DNA from: Bog-756 sp963704615
GTDB lineage: Bacteria; Actinomycetota; Acidimicrobiia; Acidimicrobiales; RAAP-2
Assembly (NCBI GenBank): GCA_963704615.1
Contig: OY969923.1
Location: 3,100,001-3,164,000 of the forward strand
Direction: 5' to 3'
DNA: 64,000 bases
The first letter of the stretch is position 1. Each line of letters starts with the position of its first letter. The position numbers and the translations under genes are program-made. Below are positions 35,271-46,000 of this stretch, piece by piece. The notes beneath the pieces are model-generated. The model had not been told where the DNA came from. It ran no database searches and was given only the letters and a program-made list of their open reading frames with translations.

Positions 35271-37225
35271 TGTTCGGTGGCGGTGGAGGTGGTGGGGGCT
35301 TCGGTGGCCCCGGAGGAGCGCAAGCCTCGGCCGCCTCCGGTCTGCCGTTCGCCGGCATCCCCCACGAGCTCCAGGACGGGGTGGACAAGCTGCTGGCCTC
35401 CGAGCCGGACTATCCCGAGCCGGACATCGAGTTCCAGCAGAACAGCTCCGAGGAGGAGCTCAAGCGGCTCAGCCTGTCGCGGCTCCTGACCAAGTACCCG
35501 GGCATGCTGGCCCTGGCCGGGGTCCTGGTGGTGGTCATCGCCGTGGCCTCCCAGGTCGGGCCCACGCTCACCGAATACGCCATCAACAACGGGATGGTCA
35601 AGGGCCACTTCAACTTCGCCGTGGTGGTGGGGGCGGCCATCGCCTACCTGTTCTTCGTCGTCCTCACTGCTCTGAGCCAACGGTTCCAGGTCCAGGTCAC
35701 CGGTCGCTTGGCCGCGTGGGTGATGAACGACCTCCGGGTCAAGGTCTTCGCCCATCTCCAGCGCCTGTCGCTCGGCTTCTTCACCGAGGAGAAGGCCGGC
35801 GTGGTCATGAGCAGGATGACCAGCGACATCGAGAACCTCCAACAGCTCCTCCAGGACGGCCTGTCGCAGCTGGCCATCCAGGGCCTGACCATGGTGGTCA
35901 TCACCGTCATCCTCTTCGCCACCAATGTCCGGCTGGCCTTCATCACCGTCGTGCTGATCGTTCCGCTTCTGGTCGTGGCCTCCCTGTGGTTCAGGCGGGC
36001 CTCGGAGCGCGGCTACGACCGGGTGCGTGATGGCATCGCCAACGTGCTGGCCGACCTGTCCGAGAGCCTGCACGGCGTCCGCATCGTGACCGCCCACAAC
36101 CGGCAGCGCCACAACGTGATCCACCACCGCAACGTGGTCGGCGACTACCGGGACGCCAACAACTACACCGCCCGGGTCAACGCCATCTACGGCCCCGGCA
36201 CCCAGCTGCTGGGCGTCCTCGGCCAGGCCGTCCTGCTGGGCATCGGCGGCTCCATGGTGGTCAACCACACCCTGTCCATCGGTGCCCTGGTGGCCTTCTT
36301 CTTGTACCTCAACCGGTTCCTCCAGCCCATCCAGCTGCTGGTCCAGCAGTACAACACCTACCAGCAGGGCCAGGCTTCGGTGAACAAACTGCGCGACCTG
36401 GTGGGCACCGAGCCCGAGGTCCGTGAAGCGCCCGACGCGGTGGAGCTTCCGCCGATCGAAGGCGAGATCGTCTTCGACAACCTCTCCTTCGGCTACGACC
36501 CCGACCGGCTGGTCATCGAGGACGTGAACCTGATGATCGAGCCCGGGGAGACGGTGGCCTTCGTCGGACCGACCGGAGCCGGCAAGTCGACCCTGGCCAA
36601 GCTGGTCACTCGCTTCTACGACCCGACCTCCGGCCGGGTGCTCATCGACGGGCACGACCTCCGCCACGTGACCATGCATTCCCTGCGCAGCCAACTGGGC
36701 GTGGTCCCCCAGGAGCCCTTCTTGTTCGCCGGGACCATCGGGGACAACATTGCCTTCGCCCGTCCCACCGCCAGTGACGCCGAGATCCACGAGGCCATCG
36801 ACAAGGTCGGGCTCTCTGACGTGGTGGAACGGATGCCCAACGGGCTGGACACGGTGGTACACGAGCGGGGGCAGACCCTCTCGTCCGGTGAGCGCCAGCT
36901 GCTGGCCCTGGCCCGGGCCTTCCTCGCCCATCCCCGGGTGCTGGTCCTCGACGAGGCCACCTCCAACCTCGACCTCCAGTCCGAGACGAAGATCGAGAAC
37001 GCCCTCGACGTCCTCCTCGACAACCGCACCGCCATCCTCATCGCCCACCGGCTGTCGACGGCCATGCGGGCCGACCGTATCGTGGTCGTCGATCTGGGCC
37101 GGATCATCGAGGTCGGCACCCACGACCAGCTGGTGGCCGCGGGCGGTCGCTACGCCGAGATGTACGCCACCTGGGTGCGTCAGTCTGAGCTGGACATCCA
37201 CCAGCCGGCCGAGTCAGGCGGGTAA
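35267..37225 (+). CDS. Heterodimeric ABC exporter, catalytic-site subunit
   Basis: This 652-residue half-transporter has a Gly-rich N-terminal tail (MMFGGGGGGGGFGGPGG), a six-helix membrane domain and a nucleotide-binding domain. Walker A is GPTGAGKST (~residue 433), the Q-loop is normal (VVPQEPFLF) and the Walker B Glu is normal (LVLDEATSNLD). The signature is altered to LSSGE. This is the mirror image of the partner. The consensus site is built from this Walker A/B and the partner's LSGGQ; the other site is degenerate at both halves. That pattern is known for heterodimeric exporters such as TM287/288. Confidence 0.92.
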   Translation: MMFGGGGGGGGFGGPGGAQASAASGLPFAGIPHELQDGVDKLLASEPDYPEPDIEFQQNSSEEELKRLSLSRLLTKYPGMLALAGVLVVVIAVASQVGPTLTEYAINNGMVKGHFNFAVVVGAAIAYLFFVVLTALSQRFQVQVTGRLAAWVMNDLRVKVFAHLQRLSLGFFTEEKAGVVMSRMTSDIENLQQLLQDGLSQLAIQGLTMVVITVILFATNVRLAFITVVLIVPLLVVASLWFRRASERGYDRVRDGIANVLADLSESLHGVRIVTAHNRQRHNVIHHRNVVGDYRDANNYTARVNAIYGPGTQLLGVLGQAVLLGIGGSMVVNHTLSIGALVAFFLYLNRFLQPIQLLVQQYNTYQQGQASVNKLRDLVGTEPEVREAPDAVELPPIEGEIVFDNLSFGYDPDRLVIEDVNLMIEPGETVAFVGPTGAGKSTLAKLVTRFYDPTSGRVLIDGHDLRHVTMHSLRSQLGVVPQEPFLFAGTIGDNIAFARPTASDAEIHEAIDKVGLSDVVERMPNGLDTVVHERGQTLSSGERQLLALARAFLAHPRVLVLDEATSNLDLQSETKIENALDVLLDNRTAILIAHRLSTAMRADRIVVVDLGRIIEVGTHDQLVAAGGRYAEMYATWVRQSELDIHQPAESGG

Positions 37226-37465
37226 GCCTCACCTCCCTGGTCCGAATGACCGGCGCCATCGTCACTGTCGATGGGTTGTCGCGCGTCGACTCCGGTGCGC
37301 TCCGGGTCGGGCGCCTCGATGACAACTCGGCAGCGTGTTTTGTCGTCACCACCAGGAACGCAACACGATGACCGCTCACCATCAACGTGGATGATGTGCC
37401 GCGCGTGCGCAGTTGATCGAACGATCGTTTTCAGTCGGATTGGGCGCGTTGGTGGCGGCGCGCCC
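37226..37465. other. Intergenic region upstream of the riboswitch promoter
   Basis: No gene is seen here. An inverted repeat GATCG-AA-CGATC lies at 37415-37426 in an AT-richer spot and could be an operator for the downstream transcript. Confidence 0.4.
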
Positions 37466-37494
37466 TTGTCCACTGCATAACGCCGCGGTAGGGT
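37466..37494 (+). promoter_or_regulatory. Promoter of the riboswitch-controlled secreted protein
   Basis: TTGTCC (37466-37471) and TAGGGT (37489-37494) are separated by exactly 17 bp. Transcription would begin near 37501, about 25 bases before the riboswitch. Confidence 0.55.
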
Positions 37495-37526
37495 GGGTGT
37501 GCTCCCGAACGATTGAGTCGGAGCAA

Positions 37527-37618
37527 GCAATCACGACGAAAAGGGCAAACCCTCTGTGAGGAGGGGACGCAAAACCACGGGGCTCTACGAGAGTCAGCCG
37601 GGCTGCCGAATCGATTGC
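37527..37618 (+). promoter_or_regulatory. Cyclic-di-GMP-I (GEMM) riboswitch
   Basis: The closing helix P1 pairs GCAATC (37527-37532) with GATTGC (37613-37618). The core has the class I consensus: GGGCAAACC, then a hairpin CTCT-GTGA-GGAG with a GNRA tetraloop, then GGGACGCAAAACC, then a second hairpin with CTCT/AGAG pairing, then GTCAGCCGGGCTGCCG. This matches the Vc2-type aptamer in order and spacing. It lies 53 bases before the ATG at 37671. The Shine-Dalgarno (a G-rich run at ~37657-37668) could pair with the preceding CCGCCTCTC, which would allow translational control, but the sense of control is not evident. Confidence 0.88.
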
Positions 37619-37670
37619 ACCTTTGCGTGCGATCTGATGAGTCATGCCCGCCTCTCGGGGGGGAGGGGCT

Positions 37671-39197
37671 ATGCATCAGGTCCGGAAGGATTACGGGCGG
37701 CCTGGACATCGAAACCGGAAACTCGCCTGTCTTTCGCTCACCGCAGTGTTGGCTGCCGTCGTCGTGGCCATGCTGGCGGGATTCTCTGCGACCGCGGCGG
37801 TGGCCATCGCTGGTGCTCGGGCCGAGAGCGCGGCCTGGGGACTGCTCCCCTCTTCCACCACCCGTGCTCCACGAGCACAGAGCTCTGTGTTCGGGTCCCT
37901 CGCCGCAGACAGCGTGTCATCGCAGTCCACCGCGACGACGGCCCCACCGAAGACAACAAAGACCACCGTGCCGCCAACGACGACCACCACGACGGCTCCG
38001 GCCAAATCGACGACCACCACGACGGCTCCGGCCAAATCGACGACCACCACGACAACGGGGCCAAAGCCTTCTCCGTCAACGACCACGACGACCGCCGCCG
38101 CCGCCGCCGCCGCCGCCAAGGCCGTGCCCCCGACGACGACCACCACGACCATCGCCCCACGGGACGCGGCACCCACCACCACCACCACCACTCCCCCACC
38201 GCCGGGGCCGGCGGTCACACCGCCCCCGCTGCCGGCAGCAATCCCCACGGACTGTTCGGTCGATGTGTCTGCCGCACTGACCGCACGCCTCGACGCACTG
38301 CCGTCGGGGGCGGTGTTCACGGCACCGGCCGGAGCCTGCTATCAGGTTGACGAGGGCTTGGAGATCACCCATCCCCTGACTCTGAACGGGGGCACCTTCG
38401 AGGACGATTCGTCGCTCACAACTGTGGGCTTGTCGCATTTCCGGCCGATCATCGAGATCGACGACACCTCGCAGGTCACCATCAAGCACGTTTCTCTCGA
38501 AGGGGGGAATCTCAACGGCCGCTACCACCCCGACCTGGTCAACGAGGCCGGCATCAAAGTGGTGTCCTCCTCCAATGTCACCCTCGATGATGTGACGGTG
38601 GCGAACACCTTCGGCGACGGACTGGAGCTTGTCGCCGACCTGGGCCACGACATCTACACCCCCGATACCGACCTGACAGTCAATGGCTACACCACCACCA
38701 ACGCCGGCAGGCAGGGCATCACGTTGGCGGAGGTCCGCTACGCGGTCCTTACCAACATCAACATTGTGCACCCGGACTTCGACGGCTTCGACTTCGAATC
38801 CGACATCCAGGGCCTGGGAGCAGGCAATGTGGCCATCAGTGACTGCACGTACGATCACGGGATCAACATCGTTGAACCGCTCAAAGGTCCGTTGTCGGTG
38901 ACGGACTGCTCGGGCACCCTCGCTGCGTACCTCATGACCAGCGGTCAGACCATCACCTTCTCCGGGGGATCGCTTGAATGTGCGGTCGTGGCCCCGATCG
39001 CTTGCATCCATGAGTTCGGAGGAACGGTGATCCTCTCGCACATGGCCATCACCCGCGACCCGCATCGTGCATGGGAGGTCCCGACCACGCCCGCCTGGCA
39101 CGTCGTCCATGGCGGTCATCTCGAACTGATCGGGACCACGGTCGTCGGTCCGACCGGCTCCGCTGACTCGGGATCAAAGGTGACCACCTCGAAGTAG
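37671..39197 (+). CDS. Secreted Thr/Pro-rich right-handed beta-helix protein
   Basis: This protein of ~508 residues has a basic N-terminus and a hydrophobic signal/anchor (LSLTAVLAAVVVAMLAGFSA). A ~130-residue linker of TTTTT, PAKS and Pro repeats follows. A parallel beta-helix domain of ~320 residues then begins near the CSVDVSAALTARLDALPSG segment and has successive rungs (VTIKHVSLEGGN, VTLDDVTVANTF, LTNINIVHPDFDGFDF). It looks like a surface-displayed or secreted glycan-binding or pectate-lyase-like protein; no catalytic residues are certain. The ATG at 37671 has GGGAGGGG before it; the ATG at 37644 lacks this. Expression is under the cyclic-di-GMP riboswitch. Confidence 0.8.
   Translation: MHQVRKDYGRPGHRNRKLACLSLTAVLAAVVVAMLAGFSATAAVAIAGARAESAAWGLLPSSTTRAPRAQSSVFGSLAADSVSSQSTATTAPPKTTKTTVPPTTTTTTAPAKSTTTTTAPAKSTTTTTTGPKPSPSTTTTTAAAAAAAAKAVPPTTTTTTIAPRDAAPTTTTTTPPPPGPAVTPPPLPAAIPTDCSVDVSAALTARLDALPSGAVFTAPAGACYQVDEGLEITHPLTLNGGTFEDDSSLTTVGLSHFRPIIEIDDTSQVTIKHVSLEGGNLNGRYHPDLVNEAGIKVVSSSNVTLDDVTVANTFGDGLELVADLGHDIYTPDTDLTVNGYTTTNAGRQGITLAEVRYAVLTNINIVHPDFDGFDFESDIQGLGAGNVAISDCTYDHGINIVEPLKGPLSVTDCSGTLAAYLMTSGQTITFSGGSLECAVVAPIACIHEFGGTVILSHMAITRDPHRAWEVPTTPAWHVVHGGHLELIGTTVVGPTGSADSGSKVTTSK
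37981..38053. repeat. 30-bp tandem repeat in the Thr-rich linker
   Basis: The unit beginning cgaccaccacgacggctccg repeats exactly at 37981 and 38011 and partly at 38041. It encodes TTTTTAPAKS units of the linker. A run of GCC codons (Ala) follows near 38095. Confidence 0.85.
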
Positions 39198-39239
39198 CCC
39201 GACCCGCCATTTCATCGGGTGCCGCAGTTGTGTTGTTGA

Positions 39240-39674
39240 TCAGGTCACTTGGGCCAGCCGCACCACGCACGCCACGTTGGGCTTGCCCTGGGCCCCCGTC
39301 GTCGACCAGTGGCCAGTAGCGCCGGCACCGACGTCAGGCACGGTCACCACGGTAGTTCCGAGCACGGTCGAACCAGGCTTGGACACGAAGTCGACGACGA
39401 TCTGGAATGTTCGCGCCTCCGTCGCCGTGTTCACCACCGATCCCGTGAACACCCAAGCGCCTGACACCTGGGTGCAGGTCCCGACCTTGACATCGGCGCG
39501 TGCATTGTCGGCCTCGTTGAACGGAATCGAGGCACCGGGTGCCGCCACCGAGGTGCGCGTCGAGCTTGCCTGGGTGGCCGACGACCCGGATGACGAGCAG
39601 GCGGCGAGCACGACTGAAGAACCGACGAGGAGGCCGATTGCTCCTGTGCGGATTGTCCGTTGAGCTTTGTTCAC
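39240..39674 (-). CDS. Small secreted lipoprotein with beta-sandwich-like domain
   Basis: This 144-residue protein has a signal peptide ending in the lipobox LAAC (SSVVLAACSSSG), a Ser/Thr-rich spacer, then a ~100-residue domain. The domain has alternating beta-rich stretches (VKVGTCTQVSGAWVFTGSV; TFQIVVDFVS; VVTVPDVGAGATGHW) and two cysteines. It resembles FxLYD-like domains found on actinobacterial lipoproteins, whose role is unknown. GTG start at 39674. It converges with the beta-helix gene. Confidence 0.75.
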   Translation of the reverse strand: MNKAQRTIRTGAIGLLVGSSVVLAACSSSGSSATQASSTRTSVAAPGASIPFNEADNARADVKVGTCTQVSGAWVFTGSVVNTATEARTFQIVVDFVSKPGSTVLGTTVVTVPDVGAGATGHWSTTGAQGKPNVACVVRLAQVT

Positions 39675-39945
39675 TGCATCTCGACTTCCTTCTCGAACGG
39701 CACCCACCGGGCTGAGCACCCGATGTTGCCGAGCTTCACTGCCGGAAGCGCCCCGTGCGAACCGGGATACCCACGGCCGGGCAACCCTTGTGGACCAACC
39801 ACGAAGCTGACTCTACATTCGCGGCCCGGCCGCGGTCTGGGCCTTTATCGACCGGTGTGGGCAAGGGGGCGATTCATCCGCTCACGCGCACCGTACGCCA
39901 GGCACCGAAAGCGAGTGGAACAGCTGACCATCGCTAGGTGAAGCA
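39675..39945. other. Intergenic region upstream of the lipoprotein gene
   Basis: No gene is supported here. On the minus strand the ~60 bases before the lipoprotein hold a stable hairpin (CTCGGCA pairing with TGCCG, inner CGGG/CCCG). It does not fit a riboswitch class I know. Confidence 0.35.
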
Positions 39946-39985
39946 GTGCGGCCCCGGAATGCCTTCTGGCATTCCGGGGCCGCAC
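39946..39985 (-). terminator. Perfect 18-bp stem-loop after the giant repeat-protein gene
   Basis: GTGCGGCCCCGGAATGCC (39946-39963) and its exact complement (39968-39985) flank a TTCT loop. It lies 39 bp past the stop of the minus-strand gene. There is no T-tract on either side; a stem this strong can still end or protect the transcript. Confidence 0.75.
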
Positions 39986-40024
39986 TCACACCAGGCCGTG
40001 GGGGGACGGCTGGAGGACGTTGCT

Positions 40025-43000
40025 CTAGCCGACGACCGGGAGGGACAGGAAGGCCACGTCCTTGCCCTTCCCCTTGCCGGTGTCAGCGACCTGGACTTCA
40101 AGGGTGAAGGTGCCGGGAGCGACCTTGGTGGACTTGACCGTCCCGGACAGCACGCCCTTGGTAGACAGCTTGAGCCCCTTGGGCAAGCCGGCCAGTGCCG
40201 TCCACGTGTAGGGCTTGGTCCCACCCGACACCGTCAACGTGTCGGTGTAGGGGGTGTTCTCGTGCACCGTCGGCAGCGGCGAGGTGCTGGTGATCATGAG
40301 GCCGGCGTAGGGCAACGTGACCGTGGACGGTGCGGATGCGACGGGGTTGCCGCTGGGCGGTTCCGTCGCACTCGCCGTCGCCGTGTTCACGATCGAGCCG
40401 TTGTCGACGTCGCCCAGCGTCGTCGTGTAGTTGCCCGTGCAGGCCTCCGAGGCGCCAGGGGCCAGAGACGAACTCGGGCAGCTGACGCTGGCGATCATGT
40501 TGTCCGTGACTCCCACGTTGTGCAGCGTGGTCGTCCCGGTATTGGTCACCTTGTAGCTGTAACCGATCACCTGTCCGGCCTTGGTGAAGTCAGCCTCGTT
40601 GGCCGACTTGACCAGAGTCATGCTGGCGGTGGCGTTGGACGCGTCCACTCGGACCGAGGACGACGCCGATGTCACCGTCTCGGGATCCGGAGTGGTGGCG
40701 CTGGCGGTGGCCGTGTTGGTCACCGAACCGTTGTCCACGTCGGCCTGGGTCACCGTGTAGGTGCCGGTGCAGGTCTCCGAGGCTCCGGGGGCCAGGGTCG
40801 GATCCGGGCAGCTGACGGTGGCGACCTTGTTGTCCGACACGGCCACGTTGTTGAGAGTGGTCGTGCCAGTGTTGGTCACCAGGTAGCTGTAGGGAATGGT
40901 GTCGCCCGCCGCCCCGTAGCCGGTGGAGGTGGTCGACTTGACCAAGCTCAGGCTGGAGGTGGCGTTACTGGCCAGCACCGTGACCGAGGACGAAGCCGAA
41001 GTGGCGGTGACGTCCAGACCGTTGGTCCCGCTGGCGGTGGCCGTGTTGGTCACCGAACCGTTGTCCACGTCGGCCTGGGTCACCGTGTAGGAACCGGTGC
41101 AGGTCTCCGAGGCTCCGGGGGCCAGGGTCGGATCCGGGCAGCTGACGGTGGCGACCTTGTTGTCCGAGACGCCCACATTGTTGAGGGTGGTCGTCCCGGT
41201 GTTGGTCACCAGGTAGCTGTAGGCGATGGTGTCGCCCGCCGCTCCGTAGCCGGTGGAGGTGGTCGACTTGACCACGCTCAGGGTGGAGGTGGCGTTGCTG
41301 GCTTCCACGGTCACCGAGGACGGGGCCGAACTCACGCTTGTCGCGTTGGGCGGCGCCGTGGCACTAGCGGTGGCCGTGTTGGTCACTGAACCGGCATCCA
41401 CGTCGGCCTGGGTCACCGTGTAGGAACCGGTGCAGGTCTCGGCGGCGCTGGGAGCCAGGGTCGGATCCGGGCAGCTGACGCTGGTCACCAAGTTGTCCGA
41501 CACGGCCACGCTGTCGAGGGTGATGGTCCCGGTGTTGGTGACCAGGTAGTTGTAGTCGATGGTGTCACCCACTGTGCCGTAACCGGTGGAGGTGGTCGAC
41601 TTGACCACGCTCAGGGTGGCCGTTCCATCCGATGTCACCGTCACCGTGGACGGAGGCGAGGTGATGGTGGCGTCCGTCGGATCCGTCCCGCTGGCCGTGG
41701 CCGTGTTGGTCACCGAGCCGGAGTCCACGTCGGCCTGGGTCACCGTGTAGGAGCCGGTGCAGGTCTCCGAGTCGCCGGGAGCCAGGGTCGGATCCGGGCA
41801 GGTGACGGTGGCGACCAAGTTGTCCGACACGGCCACACCGGAGATGGTGGTCGTGCCGTTATTGGTCACCTGGTAGCTGTAGTTGATGGTGTCGCCCGCC
41901 GCGGCGTAGCCGGTGGAGGTGGTCGACTTGACCAAGAACAGGCTGGAGGAGGCGCTGTTGGCGGGCACCGTGACCGAGGACGAGGCCGAGGTGACCGAGG
42001 TGTCCGACGGGTTGGTCCCCGAGGCGGTGGCCGTGTTGGTCACCGATCCGGCGTCCACGTCGGTCTGGGTCACCGTGTAGCTGCCGGTGCAGGTCTCCGC
42101 GGCGCCGGGGGCCAGGGTCGGATCCGGGCAGGTGACGGTGGCGACCAGGTTGTCCGAGACAGCCACATTGGAGATGGTGGTCGTCCCGGTGTTGGTCACC
42201 AGGTAGCTGTAGGGAATGGTCTGGCCCGCCGCCCCGTAGCCGGTGGAGGTGGTCGACTTGACCAGGCTCAGGCTGGAGGTGGCGTTGCTGGCCAGGACCG
42301 TCACCGAGGACGAGGCCGAGTCGACGCCGACCTCCAGATCGTTGGTCCCGCTGGCCGTGGCCGTGTTGGTCACCGATCCGGCGTCCACGTCGGCCTGGGC
42401 CACTGTGTAGGTGCCGGTGCAGGTCTCCGAGGCGCCGGGAGCCAGGGTCGGATCCGGGCAGAGGACCGTGGCCACCAGGTTATCCGAGACGGCCACGTCG
42501 TTGATGGTGGTGGTCCCGGTGTTGGTCACCAGGTAGCTGTAAGGAATGGTGTCGCCCGCCGCCCCGTATCCGGTGGAGGTGGTCGACTTGACCAGGCTCA
42601 GGCTGGAGGTCGAGTTGCTGGCCAGCACCGTCACCGTGGATGTGTTGGAGGTGGCGCTGGTGTTCGAGCCATTGGTCCCGCTGGCGGTGGCCGTGTTGGT
42701 CACCGATCCGGCGTCCACGTCGGCCTGGGCCACCGTGTAGGTGCCGGTGCAGGTCTCGGCGGCGCCGGGGGCCAGGGTCGGATCCGGGCAGCTGACGCTG
42801 GCGACCTTGTTGTCCGAGACGGCCACGCCGTTGAGGGTGGTGGTCCCGGTGTTGGTCACCAGGTAGCTGTAGGGAATGGTGTTGCCCGCCGCCCCGTAGC
42901 CGGTGGAGGTGGTCGACTTGACCAGGGTCAGGCTGGTGATGGAATCGGAGGCGTCGACCGTCACCGACGACGGCGCCGAGGTCTCGGTGACCGAGCCGTC

Positions 43001-46000
43001 CTGGGCGGTCACCGTGGCCGTGTTGGTCACCGATCCGGCGTCCACGTCGGCCTGGGTCACTGTGTAGGTGCCGGTGCAGGTCTCCGAGGTGTCACTGGCC
43101 AGAGACGTGCTCGGGCAGCTGATGTTCGCGCTGGGAATCTTGTTGTCATTGACCTGGATGCCGGTGACGGTGAAGGGGAAGTTGTTGGTGACGGCGTAGC
43201 TGTAGCTGATCTGGTCGCCCGCCTGGCTGTAGCCGCCATCGACGTAGGCGGTAGTCGAGGTCTTGACCAGCATGAGGCTGTTGACGGTGATCGGGGTCAC
43301 CGACTCGACCGTGCCCAGGCTGGTGCCCCGCGCCGTCTGGTAAGCGTCGCTAGGGCCGTTGCCCGGCAAGGGAGTGGTGTTGGACTCGTCGATGTACACG
43401 TTGTAGCTACCCGGGGTCATGCCGTCCGGCACCTGGAAGGTGCCCGTGGGCTGACCGGCGACCAGGGTGCACGGATTGGGCCCAACAGTGTTGCTCTCGG
43501 CCCCGGTGCACGTGTAGGTGTTGGCCGGAATGGAAACCGTCGAGTTCAGGACGGGGACGGCGCTGCCCCGGGAGGTGCCGATGTAGACGCTGGGCGCCGA
43601 CACCGGGTAGTAGCCGGTGGCCCCGTTCTGGAGGTCACCGTACATTGCCGAGTCCTCCGAGTTGGGGGCGCCGGAGGTCGATCCCCACCAGTTGGTCCCG
43701 CCGCTCACGGTCACCGTGCCGTCGGTCAGAACAGTGCTGGTCATGGCGGCGGTGGGTGTCTGAGGCACCGGCTGGCCGTTGAAGAACAAATCCATGCTCG
43801 AGTAGTTGACCGACCCGTTCTCGTCGTTGCCCGACGAGGCGATGATGGTGCAGTCGACGTAGCCGGCGTTGACGTCGGCCTGGGTCGGCGGACACAAGGC
43901 CAGGCCAGTGCCGGAGGCGGTGTCGGTGTTGCCGCCGGCCGAGTTGGATCCGAGGGAGCCGTAGGCGCAGTCACCGCCGTTCGACCACGCCGAGGGCAGG
44001 GTCAACTGGGCGGTGCCGCCGGACCCGAAGGAGGTGGTGCTGGTCGAGGCCAAAATGTTGGTGCCGCCCCAGCAACCGCCCACGTAGTCGCTGGTGCTGT
44101 CGGCGCTGGCCAGGTCGAGGTTGGACGAGGCCAGGTCACCCTGGGCGGCCGACGGGTTGGTGTCGGTCGGGGTGGGTAGCGGGTTGGCCGTGTTGATGGT
44201 CCAGGCGTCGCCCAGGCCACCGGAGGCGGACACCCCGACCCCGCCGGTGCAGGTCGGATAGTTCTTGGTGCCGACGTTCAACCCCCCGAGCTGCTCACCG
44301 TTGGCGATGGGCTGGCCGAAGGCCGACTGGGAGCCGGCCGTCTCGAGGTCCTGGTTGGTGTCGAACATGGCCACCGAGGTGCTGCCACTGGCCGTCCAGG
44401 TGCACTCGTTCTGTGACCACAGCGGGATGCTGTCGGTAGCACTGCCGCCAGAGTTGGTGGCGACCGGGGCCATGGTCACCGGGGCGCTGGCCACGGTGTT
44501 GTTGTTGGTGCCGCACAGCTGGGCGGTCCCGGTGGCCAGGTCCACGTTCTTGATGGCGTAGTTGGCCACGCCAGCCGGGGTGGTGCCGGCGGTGAGGCTG
44601 GTCAGGGGAAGAGACCCGAGGCTGCCGCTACTGGCACCGCCCGACGTGCTGGTGGTGACGCCGATGTTGTCGCAGAAAGGCACCCCCTTGATGGCCGAGA
44701 AGTAGTTGCCGTCGGTGGTGCTGTCGGTCTCCCAGGACGGGGCCGGCTGGGCGATGGTGATGGTCAGGGTCCCCGAGGTGACCGTGCTGCCACCGTTGAC
44801 CCCCGGGCTGGCCGTGAAGGTCAGGTGGTAGGTGCCGTTGTCGGCGATGGTCGGGTTCAGGGCCAGCGGACACACCAGTTCGTACAAGGTCGTGGCGCCC
44901 GATCCCGAGGTGGTGGTGGTGCAGGGCGGGCTGCTCGAGGTCGAGGTGGCCTCGGTGGCGCCCGGGGGCAGGGTGCCCGAGTTGAGGGTGATGGACGAGG
45001 GGTAGTTGCCGGCGTTGTTGGCGGTGAACCCCTCGGTGTTACAGGTGATGCTCTCGGACTCGGCCGTACCGTCGACCCACGAGACCGAGGTGCCGCCCGA
45101 GGCCGGAATGGTGCACGAGGTGGTCGGCGCCTGGACGGTGATGTTGAGGTTGCCCGAGGTGGCCGAACCCACCCCGCCGTCCCCGGTGGCGGTGAAGGTG
45201 GCCGCGTAGGTACCGGCGTCGTTGGTGGTGGGGGTGCCGGTGAAGGGGCACTCGTCGATGTACTCCTCGGTGGTGCCCGACCCGGAGGTCGTGGTGGAGC
45301 ACCCTGCGCCGCTGGCGATGGTGGTGTTGGCGTCAGCGGGCACGGTGTTGGTGGCAATGGCGATGGCGCTCGGATAGGCAGTCACCGAGGTGATGCCGCT
45401 CTGCTCCTCGCATTCGACCGTGTAGGAGGAGGCCGAGCCCTCGTACCAGGTGGCGGCCGTCCCGCCCGAGGCGGGGTCGATGCAGGTCACGGTCGGAGCG
45501 TTGACCGTGATGTTGAGGTTGCCCGAGGTGACAGAACCCACCCCGCCGTGTCCGGTGGCGGTGAAGGTGGCCGCGTAGGTGCCGGCATCAGAGGCGCTCG
45601 GGGTGCCGGTGAAGGCGCACTCCTCGATGTACTCCTCGGTGGTGCCCGATCCCGAGGTGCCCGTGGTGCACGACGAGGAGAGGGTCCCGTTGGCGTCGGC
45701 GGGCAGGGCGTCGGTGTTCAGGGCGATCGTCGGGTAATTGGCCCCATATCCGCTCAGTTCCTCACATTCGACGGTATAGGAGGAGGTGACCCCCTCGTGC
45801 CAGGTGGCCGCCGTCCCGGCCGAGGCCGGGTCGATGCAGGAGAGGGTGGGTGAGGCCACCGTGACGTTGAGGTTGCCTGAGGTGGCCGAGCCCACCCCGC
45901 CGTCACCGGTGGCGGTGAAGGTGGCCGCGTAGGCGCCGGCGTCCGAGCTGGTCGGGGTGCCGCTGAAACCGCACACCTTGATGTACTCCTCGGTGGTGCC

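Noticed and set aside
39675..39760. Riboswitch in the leader of the lipoprotein gene
   Set aside because: A hairpin is present but the conserved cyclic-di-GMP, cyclic-di-AMP and SAM motifs are missing.
39938..41389. Plus-strand open frame of 483 codons across the DUF11 repeats
   Set aside because: It is periodic because the repeat array is periodic, begins within the terminator hairpin and shows no folding pattern; antisense shadow.
40310..43280. CRISPR-like repetition
   Set aside because: Repeats are ~330 bp, in frame and coding; no short repeat-spacer array exists in the window.
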